Source: Chrysogorgia sp. JL179-B06
Lineage: Eukaryota > Cnidaria > Anthozoa > Scleralcyonacea > Chrysogorgiidae
Length of the DNA: 64,000 nt
Assembly: GCA_035772405.1 (NCBI GenBank)
Contig: JAYKKM010000224.1
Location: 1 to 64,000, forward strand
Reading direction: 5' to 3'
Both the position numbers and the translations under genes were made by a program. The notes beneath the pieces were generated by a model. That model was not told the DNA's origin. It saw only the letters and a program-made list of their open reading frames with translations, and searched no databases. Positions 1-12,392 of the stretch are shown piece after piece. Numbering within the stretch: position 1 is the stretch's first letter; each line of letters opens with the position of its first letter.

Positions 1-333
1 AAATTTTCATATTGCAAATAATGTTAATATCCCATATCTTACAAACAAAAAGATTGTTAGTACGAAAATATTTCGATTGGTTGAAGTGAATGTAGTTCTG
101 TTTGGGCCCTCAACGATTATGTACTATGCTAAACTGCTATCTCAACAGAAACAACATTATTCCTTTCTGGAAAGAAAATTTGGATAATTTATTTTTAGAA
201 ACATTTTTAATAAAATTTCCTACATGGTGCGCTTAATTAAATTAATTTGAAGAACGCATATATATATATATATGTATACCTGTAGACAATATTACAAAAT
301 AATAGGATTTCCGAAAAAAATTGTAACTAACAT

Positions 334-405
334 AAGCAGGAAATGGTTTCGATCCATCGACCTCTGGGTTATGGGCCCAGCACACTTCCACTGCGCCAGC
401 CTGCT
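334..405 (-). tRNA. tRNA-iMet(CAU), unit 1, variant class
   Basis: 72 nt with intact anticodon arm and T-loop. It belongs to a minor class with GUGUGC instead of GCGUGC in the D arm, a C7 that no longer pairs, and U as the discriminator base. Units 4, 6 and 19 share these changes. Confidence 0.82.
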
Positions 406-641
406 GACGGTGCAATCGACATGGAAAATAGAATTAATGTCCATCGATAGCCTATGTTAGATCGTATGCGAGAACGGATTCTGGACAATACTAACAAATT
501 CATAAGTGTTTAAACTAAAAATAAATTTTAATGTGAATATAGAATTTTATTGGTAACAGTATCAAACATTAGACTATTTTTAAAATGTAAAATATGCTAT
601 AAATATTAATTACTTCAAAAATATTTTTACTAAAAACTGAG

Positions 642-729
642 TGCTACTGGTGGAGCTCTTACCCTCGACATTCGCATTTCCCAGATATGTCTATAAGTAC
701 GACGCGCTAACCAACTGAGCTACAGGAGC
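642..729 (-). pseudogene. tRNA-Ile(UAU) relic, unit 1
   Basis: The UAU anticodon and intron remain. The T-loop reads TAAGAGC instead of TTCGAGC, so U55 and C56 are lost, and one acceptor base is changed (GCTACTGG on the plus strand). Confidence 0.75.
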
Positions 730-1132
730 AACTGGAAAATCTCTGTTAAAGAGGTATTCAAAGTAAATACCGCGAGTTTAAATAAGAAATTGTAGTTTTT
801 TCCGAGAAATATAATTATTTTTTAATCTTCTTCAACGAAATACGAGAAAAAAATCATAAAGTTTGCATTTTAATTTGAAAAAAAATCAATCTCAAATTCA
901 GTTTATATAACAATAAAATTTTCATATTGCAAATAATGTTAATATCCCATATCTTACAAACAAAAAGATTGTTAGCACGAAAACATTTCGATTGATTGAA
1001 GTCCTGTTTGGGCATCTCTACAGAAACAACATTATTCCTTTCTGGAAAGAAAATTTGGATAATTTATTTTTAGAAACTTATTTTTAATAAAATTTCCTAC
1101 ATGGTGCGCTTAATTAAATTAATTTTTAAGAA

Positions 1133-1169
<37 letters not shown>

Positions 1170-1225
1170 ACCTGTAGACAATATTCCAAAATAATAGGAT
1201 TTCCGAAAAAAATTGTAACTAACAT

Positions 1226-1297
1226 TAGCAGGAAATGGTTTCGATCCATCGACCTCTGGGTTATGGGCCCAGCACGCTTCCACTGCGCCACCCTGCT
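1226..1297 (-). tRNA. tRNA-iMet(CAU), unit 2
   Basis: Consensus copy: acceptor AGCAGGG, anticodon CAU, GGG:CCC stem, T-loop ATCGAAA, discriminator A. Confidence 0.92.
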
Positions 1298-1533
1298 GAC
1301 GTTGCAATCAACATGGAAAATAGAATTAATGTCCATCGATAGCCTATGTTAGATCGTATGCGAGAACGGATTCTGGACAATACTAACAAATTCATAAGTG
1401 TTTAAACTAAAAATAAATTTTAATGTGAATATAGAATTTTATTGGTAACAGTATCAAACATTAGACTATTTTTTAAATGTAAAATATGCTATAAATATTA
1501 ATTACTTCAAAAATATTTTTACGAAAAACTGAG

Positions 1534-1621
1534 TGCTCCTGGTGGGGCTCTTACCCTCGACCTTCGCATTTCCCAGATATGTCTATAAGTACGACGCGCT
1601 AACCAACTGAGCTACAGGAGC
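1534..1621 (-). pseudogene. tRNA-Ile(UAU) relic, unit 2
   Basis: Acceptor, D arm and UAU anticodon look normal; T-loop U55-C56 is replaced by A-A and one T-stem pair is broken. Confidence 0.75.
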
Positions 1622-2105
1622 AACTGTAAAATCTCTGTTAAAGAGGAATTCAAAGTAAATACCGCGAGTTTAAATAAGAAATTGTAGTTTTTTCCGAGAA
1701 ATATAATTATTTTTTAATCTTCTTCTACGAAATACGAGAAAAAATCATAAAGTTTCCATTTTAATTTGAAAAAAAATCAATCTCAAATTTAGTTTATATA
1801 GCAATAAAATTTTCGTATTGCAAATAATGTTAATATCCCATATCTTACAAACTAAAAGATTGTTAGCACGAAAACATTTCGATTGATTGAAGTCCTGTTT
1901 GGGCATCTCTACAGAAACAACATTATTCCTTTCTGGAAAGAAAATTTGGATAATTTATTTTTAGAAACTTATTTTTAATAAAATTTCCTACATGGTGCGC
2001 TTAATTAAATTGATTTGAAGAACGCATATATATATATATATATATGTATACCTGTAGACAATATTACAAAATAATAGGATTTCCGAAAAAAATTGTAACT
2101 AATAT

Positions 2106-2177
2106 TAGCAGGAAATGATTTCGATCCATCGACCTCTGGGTTATGGGCCCAGCACGCTTCCACTGCGCCACCCTGCT
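2106..2177 (-). tRNA. tRNA-iMet(CAU), unit 3
   Basis: As consensus except for one T-stem change (CCATT to TCATT in the gene strand), which leaves a G:U pair. Confidence 0.85.
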
Positions 2178-2410
2178 GACGTTGCAATCAACATGGAAAA
2201 TATAATTAACCATCGATAGCCTATGTTAGATCGTATACGAGAACGGATTCTGGACAATACTAACAAATTCATGGGTGTTTAAACTAAAAATAAATTTTAA
2301 TGTGAATATAGAATTTTATTGGTAACAGTATCAAACATTAGACTATTTTTAAAATGTAAAATATGCTATAAATATTAATTACTTCAAAAATATTTTTACT
2401 AAAAACTCAG

Positions 2411-2498
2411 TGCTCCTCCGGGGGCTCCTACCCTCGACCTTCGCATTTCCAGATACTGTCTATAAGTACGATGCGTTAACCAACTGACCTACAGGAGC
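2411..2498 (-). pseudogene. tRNA-Ile relic, unit 3
   Basis: T-loop reads TAGGAGC, the A box has a C-to-G change (GTAGGTC), and the acceptor and T-stem carry further changes. Confidence 0.72.
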
Positions 2499-3003
2499 AA
2501 CTGGAAAAAACTCTGTTAAAGAGGTATTCAAAGTAAATACCGCGAGTTTAAATAAGAAATTGTAGTTTTTTCCGAGAAATATAATTATTTTTTAATCTTC
2601 TTCAACGAAATACGAGAAAAAAAATCATAAAGTTTGCATTTTAATTTGAAAAAAAATCAATCTCAAATTTAGTTTATATAGCAATAAAATTTTCATATTG
2701 CAAATAATGTTAATATCCCATATCTTACAAACAAAAAGGTTGTTAGCACGAAAATATTTCGATTGATTGAAGTCCTGTTTGGGCCCTCAACGATTATGAC
2801 TAACTCCTATCTCTACAGAAACAATATTATTCCTTTCTGGAAAGAAAATTTGGATAATTTATTTTTAGAAACATTTTTAATAAAATTTCCTACATGGTGC
2901 GCTTAATTAAATTAATTTGAAGAACGCATATATATATATATATGTATACCTGTAGACAATATTACAAAATAATAGGATTTCCGAAAAAAATTGTAACTAA
3001 CAT

Positions 3004-3075
3004 AAGCAGGAAATGGTTTCGATCCATCGACCTCTGGGTTATGGGCCCAGCACACTTCCACTGCGCCAGCCTGCT
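3004..3075 (-). tRNA. tRNA-iMet(CAU), unit 4, variant class
   Basis: Same GUGUGC D-arm and U-discriminator class as unit 1. Confidence 0.82.
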
Positions 3076-3311
3076 GACGGTGCAATCGACATGGAAAATA
3101 GAATTAATGTCAATCGATAGCCTATGTCAGATCGTATGCGAGAACGGATTCTGGACAATACTAACAAATTCATAACTGTTTAAACTAAAAATAAATTTTA
3201 ATGTGAATAAAGAATTTTATTGGTAACAGTATCAAACATTAGACAATTTTTAAAATGTAAAATATGCCTTAAATATTATATAGTTCAAAATTATTTTTAC
3301 GAAAAACTGAT

Positions 3312-3400
3312 TGCTCCTGCAGGGGCTCGAACCCTCGACCTTCGCATTTCACATATACTGTCTATAAGTACGACGCGCTAACCAACTGTGCTACAGGAGC
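3312..3400 (-). tRNA. tRNA-Ile(UAU) with intron, unit 4
   Basis: B box TTCGAGC is intact and the anticodon is UAU. The D arm has GCAC for GCTC and one T-stem closing pair is mismatched, so activity is uncertain. Confidence 0.7.
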
Positions 3401-3804
3401 AACTGCAAAATCTCAGTTAAAAAGGTATTCAAAGCAAATACCGCGAGTTTAAATAAGAAATTTTAGTTTTTTCCGAGAAATATAATTTATTTTTTAATCT
3501 TCTTCAACGAAATACGAGAAAAAAATCATAAAGTTTGCATTTTAATTTGAAAAAAAATCAATCTCAAATTTAGTTTATATAGCAATAAAATTTTCATATT
3601 GCAAATAATGTTAATATCCCATATCTTACAAACAAAAAGATTGTTAGCACGAAAACATTTCGATTGATTAAAGTCCTGTTTGGGCATCTCTACAGAAACA
3701 ACATTATTCCTTTCTGGAAAGAAAATTTGGATAATTTATTTTTAGAAACTTATTTTTAATAAAATTTCCTACATGGTGCGCTTAATTAAATTAATTTTTA
3801 AGAA

Positions 3805-3851
<47 letters not shown>

Positions 3852-3907
3852 ACCTGTAGACAATATTACAAAATAATAGGATTTCCGAAAAAAATTGTAA
3901 CTAACAT

Positions 3908-3979
3908 TAGCAGGAAATGGTTTCGATCCATCGACCTCTGGGTTATGGGCCCAGCACGCTTCCACTGCGCCACCCTGCT
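3908..3979 (-). tRNA. tRNA-iMet(CAU), unit 5
   Basis: Consensus copy. The (TA)n tract downstream is about 45 bp, longer than in most units. Confidence 0.92.
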
Positions 3980-4215
3980 GACGTTGCAATCAACATGGAA
4001 AATAGAATTAATGTCCATCGATAGCCTATGTTAGATCGTATGCGAGAACGGATTCTGGACAATACTAACAAATTCATAAGTGTTTAAACTAAAAATAAAT
4101 TTTAATGTGAATATAGAATTTTATTGGTAACAGTATCAAACATTAGACTATTTTTTAAATGTAAAATATGCTATAAATATTAATTACTTCAAAAATATTT
4201 TTACGAAAAACTGAG

Positions 4216-4303
4216 TGCTCCTGGTGGGGCTCTTACCCTCGACCTTCGCATTTCCCAGATATGTCTATAAGTACGACGCGCTAACCAACTGAGCTACAGG
4301 AGC
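4216..4303 (-). pseudogene. tRNA-Ile(UAU) relic, unit 5
   Basis: T-loop U55-C56 replaced by A-A, 14-nt intron, rest as consensus. Confidence 0.75.
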
Positions 4304-4786
4304 AACTGGAAAATCTCTGTTAAAGAGGAATTCAAAGTAAATACCGCGAGTTTAAATAAGAAATTGTAGTTTTTTCCGAGAAATATAATTATTTTTTAAT
4401 CTTCTTCAACGAAATACGAGATAAAAATCATAAAGTTTCCATTTTAATTTGAAAAAAAATCAATATCAAATTTAGTTTATATAGCAATAAAATTTTCGTA
4501 TTGCAAATAATGTTAATATCCCATATCTTACAAACTAAAAGATTGTTAGCACGAAAACATTTCGATTGATTGAAGTCCTGTTTGGGCATCTCTACAGAAA
4601 CAACATTATTCCTTTCTGGAAAGAAAATTTGGATAATTTATTTTTAGAAACTTATTTTTAATAAAATTTCCTACATGGTGCGCTTAATTAAATTGATTTG
4701 AAGAACGCATATATATATATATATATGTATACCTGTAGACAATATTACAAAATAATAGGATTTCCGAAAAAAATTGTAACTAACAT

Positions 4787-4858
4787 AAGCAGGAAATGGT
4801 TTCGATCCATCGACCTCTGGGTTATGGGCCCAGCACACTTCCACTGCGCCAGCCTGCT
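4787..4858 (-). tRNA. tRNA-iMet(CAU), unit 6, variant class
   Basis: GUGUGC D-arm and U-discriminator class. Confidence 0.82.
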
Positions 4859-5094
4859 GACGGTGCAATCGACATGGAAAATAGAATTAATGTCCATCGA
4901 TAGCCTATGTTAGATCGTATGCGAGAACGGATTCTGGACAATACTAACAAATTCATAACTGTTTAAACTAAAAATAAATTTTAATGTGAATAAAGAATTT
5001 TATTGGTAACAGTATCAAACATTAGACAATTTTTAAAATGTAAAATATGCCTTAAATATTAATTACTTCAAAAATATTTTTACGAAAAACTGAG

Positions 5095-5183
5095 TGCTCC
5101 TGGAGGGGCTCGAACCCTCGACCTTCGCATTTCACAGATACTGTCTATAAGTACGACGCGCTAACCAACTGAGCTACAGGAGC
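5095..5183 (-). tRNA. tRNA-Ile(UAU) with intron, unit 6
   Basis: 89 nt. GCTCCTG:CAGGAGC acceptor, UAU anticodon, 15-nt intron and intact TTCGAGC T-loop; one of the best Ile copies. A TTTTT terminator follows on the transcribed strand. Confidence 0.86.
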
Positions 5184-5674
5184 AACTGGAAAAAATTCTT
5201 TTAAAGAGGTATTCAAAGTAAATACCGCGAGTTTAAATAAGAAATTTTAGTTTTTTCCGAGAAATATAATTTGTTTTTTAATCTTCTTCAACGAAAAACG
5301 AGAAAAAAATCATAAAGTTTGCATTTTAATTTGAAAAAAAATCAATCTCAAATTTAGTTTATATAGCAATAATATTTTCGTATTGCAAATAATGTTAATA
5401 TTCCATATCTTACAAACAAAAAGATTGTTAGCACGAAAACATTTCGATTGATTGAAGTCCTGTTTGGGCATCTCTACAGAAACAACATTATTCCTTTCTG
5501 GAAAGAAAATTTGGATAATTTATTTTTAGAAACTTATTTTTAGTAAAATTTCCTACATGGTGCGCTTAATTAAATTAATTTGAAGAACGCATTTATATAT
5601 ATATATATATATATGTATACCTGTAGACAATATTACAAAATAATAGGATTTCCGAAAAAAATTGTAACTAACAT

Positions 5675-5746
5675 TAGCAGGAAATGGTTTCGATCCATCG
5701 ACCTCTGGGTAATGGGCCCAGCACGCTTCCACTGCGCCACCCTGCT
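5675..5746 (-). tRNA. tRNA-iMet(CAU), unit 7, position 37 changed
   Basis: A37, next to the CAU anticodon, is U here. The unit is cut short about 35 bp upstream of the gene by a deletion that removed its Ile partner. Confidence 0.78.
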
Positions 5747-6154
5747 GACGTTGCAATCAACATGGAAAATATAATTAATGTCCAAAAAAAATTAATCTCA
5801 AATTTAGTTTATATAGCAACAAAATTTTCGTATTGCAAATTATGTTAATATCCCATATCTTACAAACAAAAAGGTTGTTAGTACGAAAATATTTCGATTG
5901 GTTGAAGTGAATGAAGTCCTATTTGGGCCCTCAACGATTATGTAATATGCTAAACTGCTATCTCTACAGAAACAACATTATTCCTTTCTGGAAAGAAAAT
6001 TTGGATAATTTATTTTTAGAAACATATTTTTAATAAAAATTCCAACATGGTGCGCTTAATTAAATTAATTTGAAGAACGCGTATATATATATATGTATAC
6101 CTGTAGACAATATTACAAAATAATATGATTTCCGAAAAAAATAGTAACTAACAT

Positions 6155-6226
6155 TAGCAGGAAATGGTTTCGATCCATCGACCTCTGGGTTATGGGCCGA
6201 GCACGCTTCCACTGCGCCACACTGCT
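6155..6226 (-). tRNA. tRNA-iMet(CAU), unit 8, broken GGG:CCC stem
   Basis: G29 of the initiator-specific GGG:CCC stem is C, and G6 of the acceptor is U. Unit 13 has the same G29 change. Confidence 0.72.
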
Positions 6227-6462
6227 GGCGTTGTAATCAACATGGAAAATAGAATTAATGTCCATCGATAGCCTATGTTAAATGGTATGCGAGAACGGAT
6301 GCTGGACAATACTAACAAATTCATAAGTGTTTAAACTAAAAATAAATTTTAATGTGAATATAGAATTTTATTGGTAACAGTATCAAACATTAGATTATTT
6401 TTAAAATGTAAAATATGCTATTAATATTAATTATTTCAAAAATATTTTTACTAAAAACTGAG

Positions 6463-6551
6463 TGCTCCTGGAGGGGCGCGAACCCTCGACCTTCGCATTT
6501 TCAAGATACTGTCTATAAGTACGACGCGCTAACCAACTGAGCTACAGGAGC
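6463..6551 (-). tRNA. tRNA-Ile(UAU) with intron, unit 8
   Basis: T-loop TTCGCGC keeps U55-C56; acceptor and anticodon arms are intact. Confidence 0.82.
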
Positions 6552-7063
6552 AACTGGAAAAAACTCTGTTAAAGAGGTATTCAAAGTAAATACCGCGAGT
6601 TTAAATAAGAAATTGTAGTTTTGTGCGAGAAATATAATTATTTTTCAATCTTCTTCTACGAAATACGAGAAAAAAATCATAAATTTTGCATTTTAATTTG
6701 AAAAAAAATTCAAACTCAAATTTAGTTTATATAGCAATAAAATTTTCGATTTGCAAATAATGTTAATATCCGATACATGACAAGCAACGAGTTTGTTTGC
6801 AAGAAAGTATTTCGATTGATTGAAGAGCTAAACTGCTATCTCTACAGAAACAAAATTATTCTTTTCTGGAAAGAGAATTTGGATAATTTACAACATTATT
6901 TTCTGGAACGAAAATGTGGATGATTTATATTTAAAAACTTATTTTTAGTAAACATTTCCTACATGGCGCGCTTAATTCGAATTATTTTGAAGAACGCATA
7001 TGTATACCTGTGGAAACTACTACAAAATAATCGGATTTCCGAACAAAAATTTGTAACTTAAAT

Positions 7064-7135
7064 TAACAGGAAATGGTTTCGATCCATCGACCTCTGGGTT
7101 ATGGGCCCAGCACGCTTCCACTGCGACACCCTGCT
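7064..7135 (-). tRNA. tRNA-iMet(CAU), unit 9, diverged
   Basis: The A box has TGTCGCAG for TGGCGCAG, and the 3' acceptor has a C-to-U change giving G:U. This unit type has no (TA)n tract downstream. Confidence 0.72.
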
Positions 7136-7371
7136 GACCTTGAAATCGTCATGGAAAATAGAATTAATGTCCATCGATAGTCTATGTTAGATCGTATGCG
7201 AGAACGGATTCTGGACAATACTAACAAATTCATAAGTGTTTAAACTAAAAATAAATTTTAATGTGAATATAGAATTTTATTGGTAACAGTATCAAACATT
7301 AGACTATTTTTAAAATGTAAAATATGCTATAAATATTAATTACTTCAAAAATATTTTTACGAAAAACGGAG

Positions 7372-7458
7372 TGCTCCAGGTGGGCTCTTACCCTCGACCT
7401 TTGCGTTTCCCAGATATGTCTATAAGTACGACGCGCTAACCAACTGAGTTACAGGAGC
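7372..7458 (-). pseudogene. tRNA-Ile(UAU) relic, unit 9
   Basis: 87 nt with a degenerate T-arm, one base lost near it, and a changed A box (GTAACTC). Confidence 0.72.
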
Positions 7459-7943
7459 AACTGGAAAATCTCTGTTAAAGAGGTATTCAAAGTAAATACC
7501 GCGAGTTTAAATAAGAAATTGTAGTTTTTTCCGAGAAATATAATTATTTTTTAATCTTCTTCAACGAAATACGAGAAAAAAATCATAAAGTTTGCATTTT
7601 AATTTGAAAAAAAATCAATCTCAAATTTAGTTTATATAGCAATAAAATTTTCGTATTGCAAATAATGTTAATATCCCATATCTTACAAACAAAAAGGTTG
7701 TTAGCAGGAAAATATTTCGATTGATTGAAGTCCTGTTTGGGCATCTCGGCAGAAACAACATTATTCCTTTCTGGAAAGAAAATTTGGATAATTTATTTTT
7801 AGAAACTTATTTTTTATAAAATTTCCTAGTTGGTGCGCTTAATTAAATTAATTTGAAGAACGCATTTATATATATATATATATGTATACCTGTATATAAT
7901 ATTACAAAATAATAGGATTTCCGAAAAAAATTGTAACTAACAT

Positions 7944-8015
7944 TAGCAGGAAATTGTTTCGATACATCGACCTCTGGGTTATGGACCCAGCACGCTTCCA
8001 CTGCGCCACCCTGCT
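7944..8015 (-). tRNA. tRNA-iMet(CAU), unit 10, diverged
   Basis: Several substitutions in the T-stem, T-loop flank and anticodon stem; possibly inactive. Confidence 0.62.
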
Positions 8016-8251
8016 CACGTTGCAATCAACATGGAAAATAGAATTAATGTCCATCGATAGCCTATGTTAGATCGTATGCGAGAACGGATTCTGGACAATA
8101 CTAACAAATTCATAAGTGTTTAAACTAAAAATAAATTTTAATGTGAATATAGAATTTTATTGGTAACAGTATCAAACATTAGACTATTTTTAAAATGTAA
8201 AATATGCTATAAATATTAATTACTTCAAAAATATTTTTACGAAAAACTGAG

Positions 8252-8339
8252 TGCTCCTGGTGGAGCTCTTACGCTCGACCTTCGCATTTCCCAGATATGT
8301 TTATATGTACGACCCGCTAACCAACTGAGCTACAGGAGC
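8252..8339 (-). pseudogene. tRNA-Ile relic, unit 10
   Basis: Degenerate T-loop plus changes around the anticodon (GTACATATAAAC on the gene strand) and in the D-stem. Confidence 0.72.
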
Positions 8340-8825
8340 AATTGGAAAATCTCTGTTAAAGAGGTATTCAAAGTAAATACCGCGAGTTTAAATAAGAAAT
8401 TGTACTTTTTTCCGAGAAATATAATTAATTTTTAATCTTCTTCAACGAAATACGAGAAAAAAATCATAAAGTTTGCATATTAATTTGAAAAAAAATCAAT
8501 CTCAAATTCAGTTTATATAGCAATAAAATTTTCATATTGCAAATAATGTTAATATCCCATATCTTACAAACAAAAAGATTGTTAGCACGAAAACATTTCG
8601 ATTGATTGAAGTCCTGTTTGGGCATCTCTACAGAAACAACATTATTCCTTTCTGGAAAGAAAATTTGGATAATTTATTTTTAGAAACTTATTTTTAATAA
8701 AATTTCATACATGGTGCGCTTAATTAAATTAATTTTTAAGAACGCATATATATATATATATATATATATACCTGTAGACAATATTCCAAAATAATAGGAT
8801 TTCCGAAACAAATTGTAACTAACAT

Positions 8826-8897
8826 TAGCAGGAAATGGTTTCGATCCATCGACTTCTGGGTTATGGGCCCAGCACGCTTCCACTGCGGCACCCTGCT
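8826..8897 (-). tRNA. tRNA-iMet(CAU), unit 11
   Basis: Consensus apart from TGCCGCAG in the A box and one change flanking the anticodon stem. Confidence 0.78.
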
Positions 8898-9133
8898 GAC
8901 GTTGCAATCAACATGGAAAATAGAATTAATGTCCATCGATAGTCTATGTTAGATCGTATGCGAGAACGGATTCTCGACAATACTAACAAATTCATAAGTG
9001 TTTAAACTAAAAATAAATTTTAATGTGAATATAGAATTTTATTGGCAACAGTATCAAACATTAGACTATTTTTAAAATGTAAAATATGCTATAAATATTA
9101 ATTACTTCAAAAATATTTTTACGAAAAACTGAG

Positions 9134-9221
9134 TGCTCCTGGTGGGGCTCTTACCCTCGACCTTCGCATTTCCCAGATATGTCTAAAAGTACGACGCGCT
9201 AACCAACTGAGCTACAGGAGC
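9134..9221 (-). pseudogene. tRNA-Ile relic with UUU anticodon, unit 11
   Basis: The anticodon triplet reads TTT instead of TAT, and the T-loop is degenerate. Confidence 0.72.
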
Positions 9222-9645
9222 AACTGGAAAATCTCTGTTAAAGAGGTATTCAAACTAAATACCGCGAGTTTAAATAAGAAATTGTAGTTTTTTCCGAGAA
9301 ATATAATTATTTTTTATCTTCTTCAACGAAATACGAGATAAAAATCATAAAGTTTGCATTTTAATTTGAAAAAAAATCAATCTCAAATTTAGTTTATATA
9401 GCAATAAAATTTTCATATTGCAAATAATGTTAATATCCCATATCTTACAAACAAAAAGATTGTTAGCACGAAAACATTTCGATTGATTGAAGTCCTATTT
9501 GGGCATCTCTACAGAAACAACATTATTCCTTTCTGGAAAGAAAATTTGGATAATTTATTTTTAGAAACTTATTTTTAGTAAAATTTCCTACATGGTGCGC
9601 TTAATTAAATTAATTTGAAGAACGCATTTATATATATATATATAT

Positions 9646-9757
9646 ATATGTAGCAAAGTGAAAAGGTGGTAAACTGCCAAGAATTTAGTGACGAGATACT
9701 GACGTTTCGAGCGGAGCCCTTCATCATATAGTTTCATATATAGTTTTACTATATATA
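9646..9757 (-). mobile_element. Short insertion with hammerhead-like motif in unit 12
   Basis: About 110 bp unrelated to other units is inserted into the (TA)n tract. On the minus strand it contains TGATGAAGGG, a GGGC/GCTC stem and CGAAACGTC, the order of a hammerhead ribozyme core. The C3 position of the core is A and stem I pairs poorly, so this is probably a remnant. Such motifs are known in Penelope-like retroelements. Confidence 0.5.
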
Positions 9758-9818
9758 TGTATACCTGTAGACAATATTCCAAAATAATAGGATTTCCGAA
9801 AAAAATTGTAACTAACAT

Positions 9819-9890
9819 TAGCAGGAAATGGTTTCGATCCATCGACCTCTGGGTTATAGGCCCAGCACGCTTCCACTGCGCCACCCAGCT
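9819..9890 (-). tRNA. iMet-like tRNA with UAU anticodon, unit 12
   Basis: Initiator backbone, but C34 is U, so the anticodon is UAU. Position 4 of the acceptor (AGCTGGG) is mismatched. Its Ile partner has been deleted, as in unit 7. Confidence 0.7.
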
Positions 9891-10298
9891 GACGTTGCGA
9901 TCAACATGGAAAATAGAATTAATGTCCAAATAAAATTAACCTCAAATTTAGTTTATATAGCAATAAAATTTTCGTATTGCAAATAATGTTAATATCCCAT
10001 ATCTTACAAACAAAAAGGTTGTTAGTACGAAAATATTTCGATTGGTTGAAGTGAATGAAGTCCTATTTGGGCCCTCAACGATTATGTAATATGCTAAACT
10101 GCTATCTCTACAGAAACAACATTATTCCTTTCTGGAAAGAAAATTTGGATAATTTATTTTTAGAAACATATTTTTAATAAAATTTCCAACATGGTGCGCT
10201 TAATTAAATTAATTTGAAGAACGCATATATATATATATGTATACCTGTAGACAATATTACAAAATAATAGGATTTCAGAAAAAAATTGTAACTAACAT

Positions 10299-10370
10299 TA
10301 GCAGGAAATGGTTTCGATCCATCGACCTCTGGGTTATGGGCCGAGCACGCTTCCACTGCGCCACCCTGCT
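10299..10370 (-). tRNA. tRNA-iMet(CAU), unit 13, G29 changed
   Basis: Same G29-to-C change as unit 8, from which it lies 4,144 bp away. Confidence 0.75.
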
Positions 10371-10606
10371 GGCGTTGTAATCAACATGGAAAATAGAATT
10401 AATGTCCATCGATAGCCTATGTTAGATGGTATGCGAGAACGGATTCTGGACAATACTAACAAATTCATAAGTGTTTAAACTAAAAATAAATTTTAATGTG
10501 AATATAGAATTTTATTGGTAACAGTATCAAACATTAGAATATTTTTAAAATGTAAAATATGCTATTAATATTAATTATTTCAAAAATATTTTTACTAAAA
10601 ACTGAG

Positions 10607-10695
10607 TGCTCCTGGAGGGGCACGAACCCTCGACCTTCGCATTTTCAAGATACTGTCTATAAGTACGATGCGCTAACCAACTGAGCTACAGGAGC
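10607..10695 (-). tRNA. tRNA-Ile(UAU) with intron, unit 13
   Basis: T-loop TTCGTGC keeps U55-C56. The anticodon stem or D region has one change (CGCATCG). Confidence 0.8.
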
Positions 10696-11206
10696 AACTG
10701 GAAAAAACTCTGTTAAAGAGGTATTCAAAGTAAATACCGCGAGTTTAAATAAGAAATTGTAGTTTTGTGCGAGAAATATAATTATTTTTCAATCTTCTTC
10801 TACGAAATACGAGAAAAAAATCATAAATTTTGCATTTTAATTTGAAAAAAAATCAAACTCAAATTTAGTTTATATAGCAATAAAATTTTCGATTTGCAAA
10901 TAATGTTAATATCCGATACATAACAAGCAACGAGTTTGTTTGCAAGAACGTATTTCGATTTCTTGAAGAGCTAAACTGCTATCTCTACAGAAACAAAATT
11001 ATTCTTTTCTGGAAAGAGAATTTGGATAATTTACAACATTATTTTCTGGAACGAAAATGTGGATGATTTATATTTAAAAACTTATTTTTAGTAAACATTT
11101 CCTACATGGCGCGCTTAATTCGAATTATTTTGAAGAACGCATATGTATACCTGTAGAAACTACTACAAAATAATCGGATTTCCGAACAAAAAATTGTAAC
11201 TAAGAT

Positions 11207-11278
11207 TAGCAGGAAATGGTTTCGATCCATCGACCTCTGGGTTATGGGCCCAGCACGCTTCCACTGCGCCACCCTGCT
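11207..11278 (-). tRNA. tRNA-iMet(CAU), unit 14
   Basis: Consensus gene in the spacer type that lacks the (TA)n tract. Confidence 0.9.
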
Positions 11279-11514
11279 GACCTTGAAATCGTCATGGAAA
11301 ATAGAATTAATATCCATCGATAGTCTATGTTAGATCGTATGCGAGAACGGATTCTGGACAATACTAACAAATTCATAAGTGTTTAAACTAAAAATAAATT
11401 TTAATGTGAATATAGAATTTTATTGGTAACAGTATCAAACATTAGATTATTTTTAAAAGGTAAAATATGCTATAAATATTAATTACTTCAAAAATATTTT
11501 TACGAAAAACGGAG

Positions 11515-11602
11515 TGCTCCAGGTGGGGCTCTTACCCTCGACCTTCGCATTTCCCAGATATGTCTATAAGTACGACGCGCTAACCAACTGAGTTACAGGA
11601 GC
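11515..11602 (-). pseudogene. tRNA-Ile(UAU) relic, unit 14
   Basis: Degenerate T-loop and A-box change GTAACTC, as in unit 9. Confidence 0.74.
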
Positions 11603-12087
11603 AACTGGAAAATCTCTGTTAAAGAGGCATTCAAAGTAAATACCGCGAGTTTAAATAAGAAATTGTAGTTTTTTCCGAGAAATATAATTATTTTTTAATC
11701 TTCTTCAACGAAATACGAGATAAAAATCATAAAGTTTGCATTTTAATTTGAAAAAAAAGCAATCTCAAATTTAGTTTATATAGCAATAAAATTTTCGTAT
11801 TGCAAATAATGTTAATATCCCATATATTACAAACTAAAAGATTGTTAGCACGAAAACATTTCGATTGATTGAAGTCCTGTTTGGGCATCTCTACAGAAAC
11901 AACATTATTCCTTTCTGGAAAGAAAATTTGGATAATTTATTTTTAGAAACTTATTTTTAATAAAATTTCCTACATGGTGCGCTTAATTAAATTAATTTGA
12001 AGAACGCATATATATATATATATATATGTATACCTGTAGACAATATTCCAAAATAATAGGATTTCCGAAACAAATTGTAACTAACAT

Positions 12088-12159
12088 TAGCAGGAAATGA
12101 TTTCGATCCATCGACCTCTTGGTTATGGGCCCAGTACGCTTCCATTGCGCCACCCTGCT
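12088..12159 (-). tRNA. tRNA-iMet(CAU), unit 15, diverged
   Basis: At least five substitutions, including one in the anticodon stem (CCAAG) and one in the T-stem. Confidence 0.62.
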
Positions 12160-12392
12160 GACATTGCAATCAACATGGAAAATATAATTAACCATCGATA
12201 GCCTATGTTAGATCGTATGCGAGAACGGATTCTGGACAATACTAACAAATTCATGAGTGTTTAAACTAAAAATAAATTTTAATGTGAATATAGAATTTTA
12301 TTGGTAACAGTATCAAACATTAGACTATTTTTAAAATGTAAAATATGCTATAAATATTAATTACTTCAAAAATATTTTTACTAAAAACTCAG

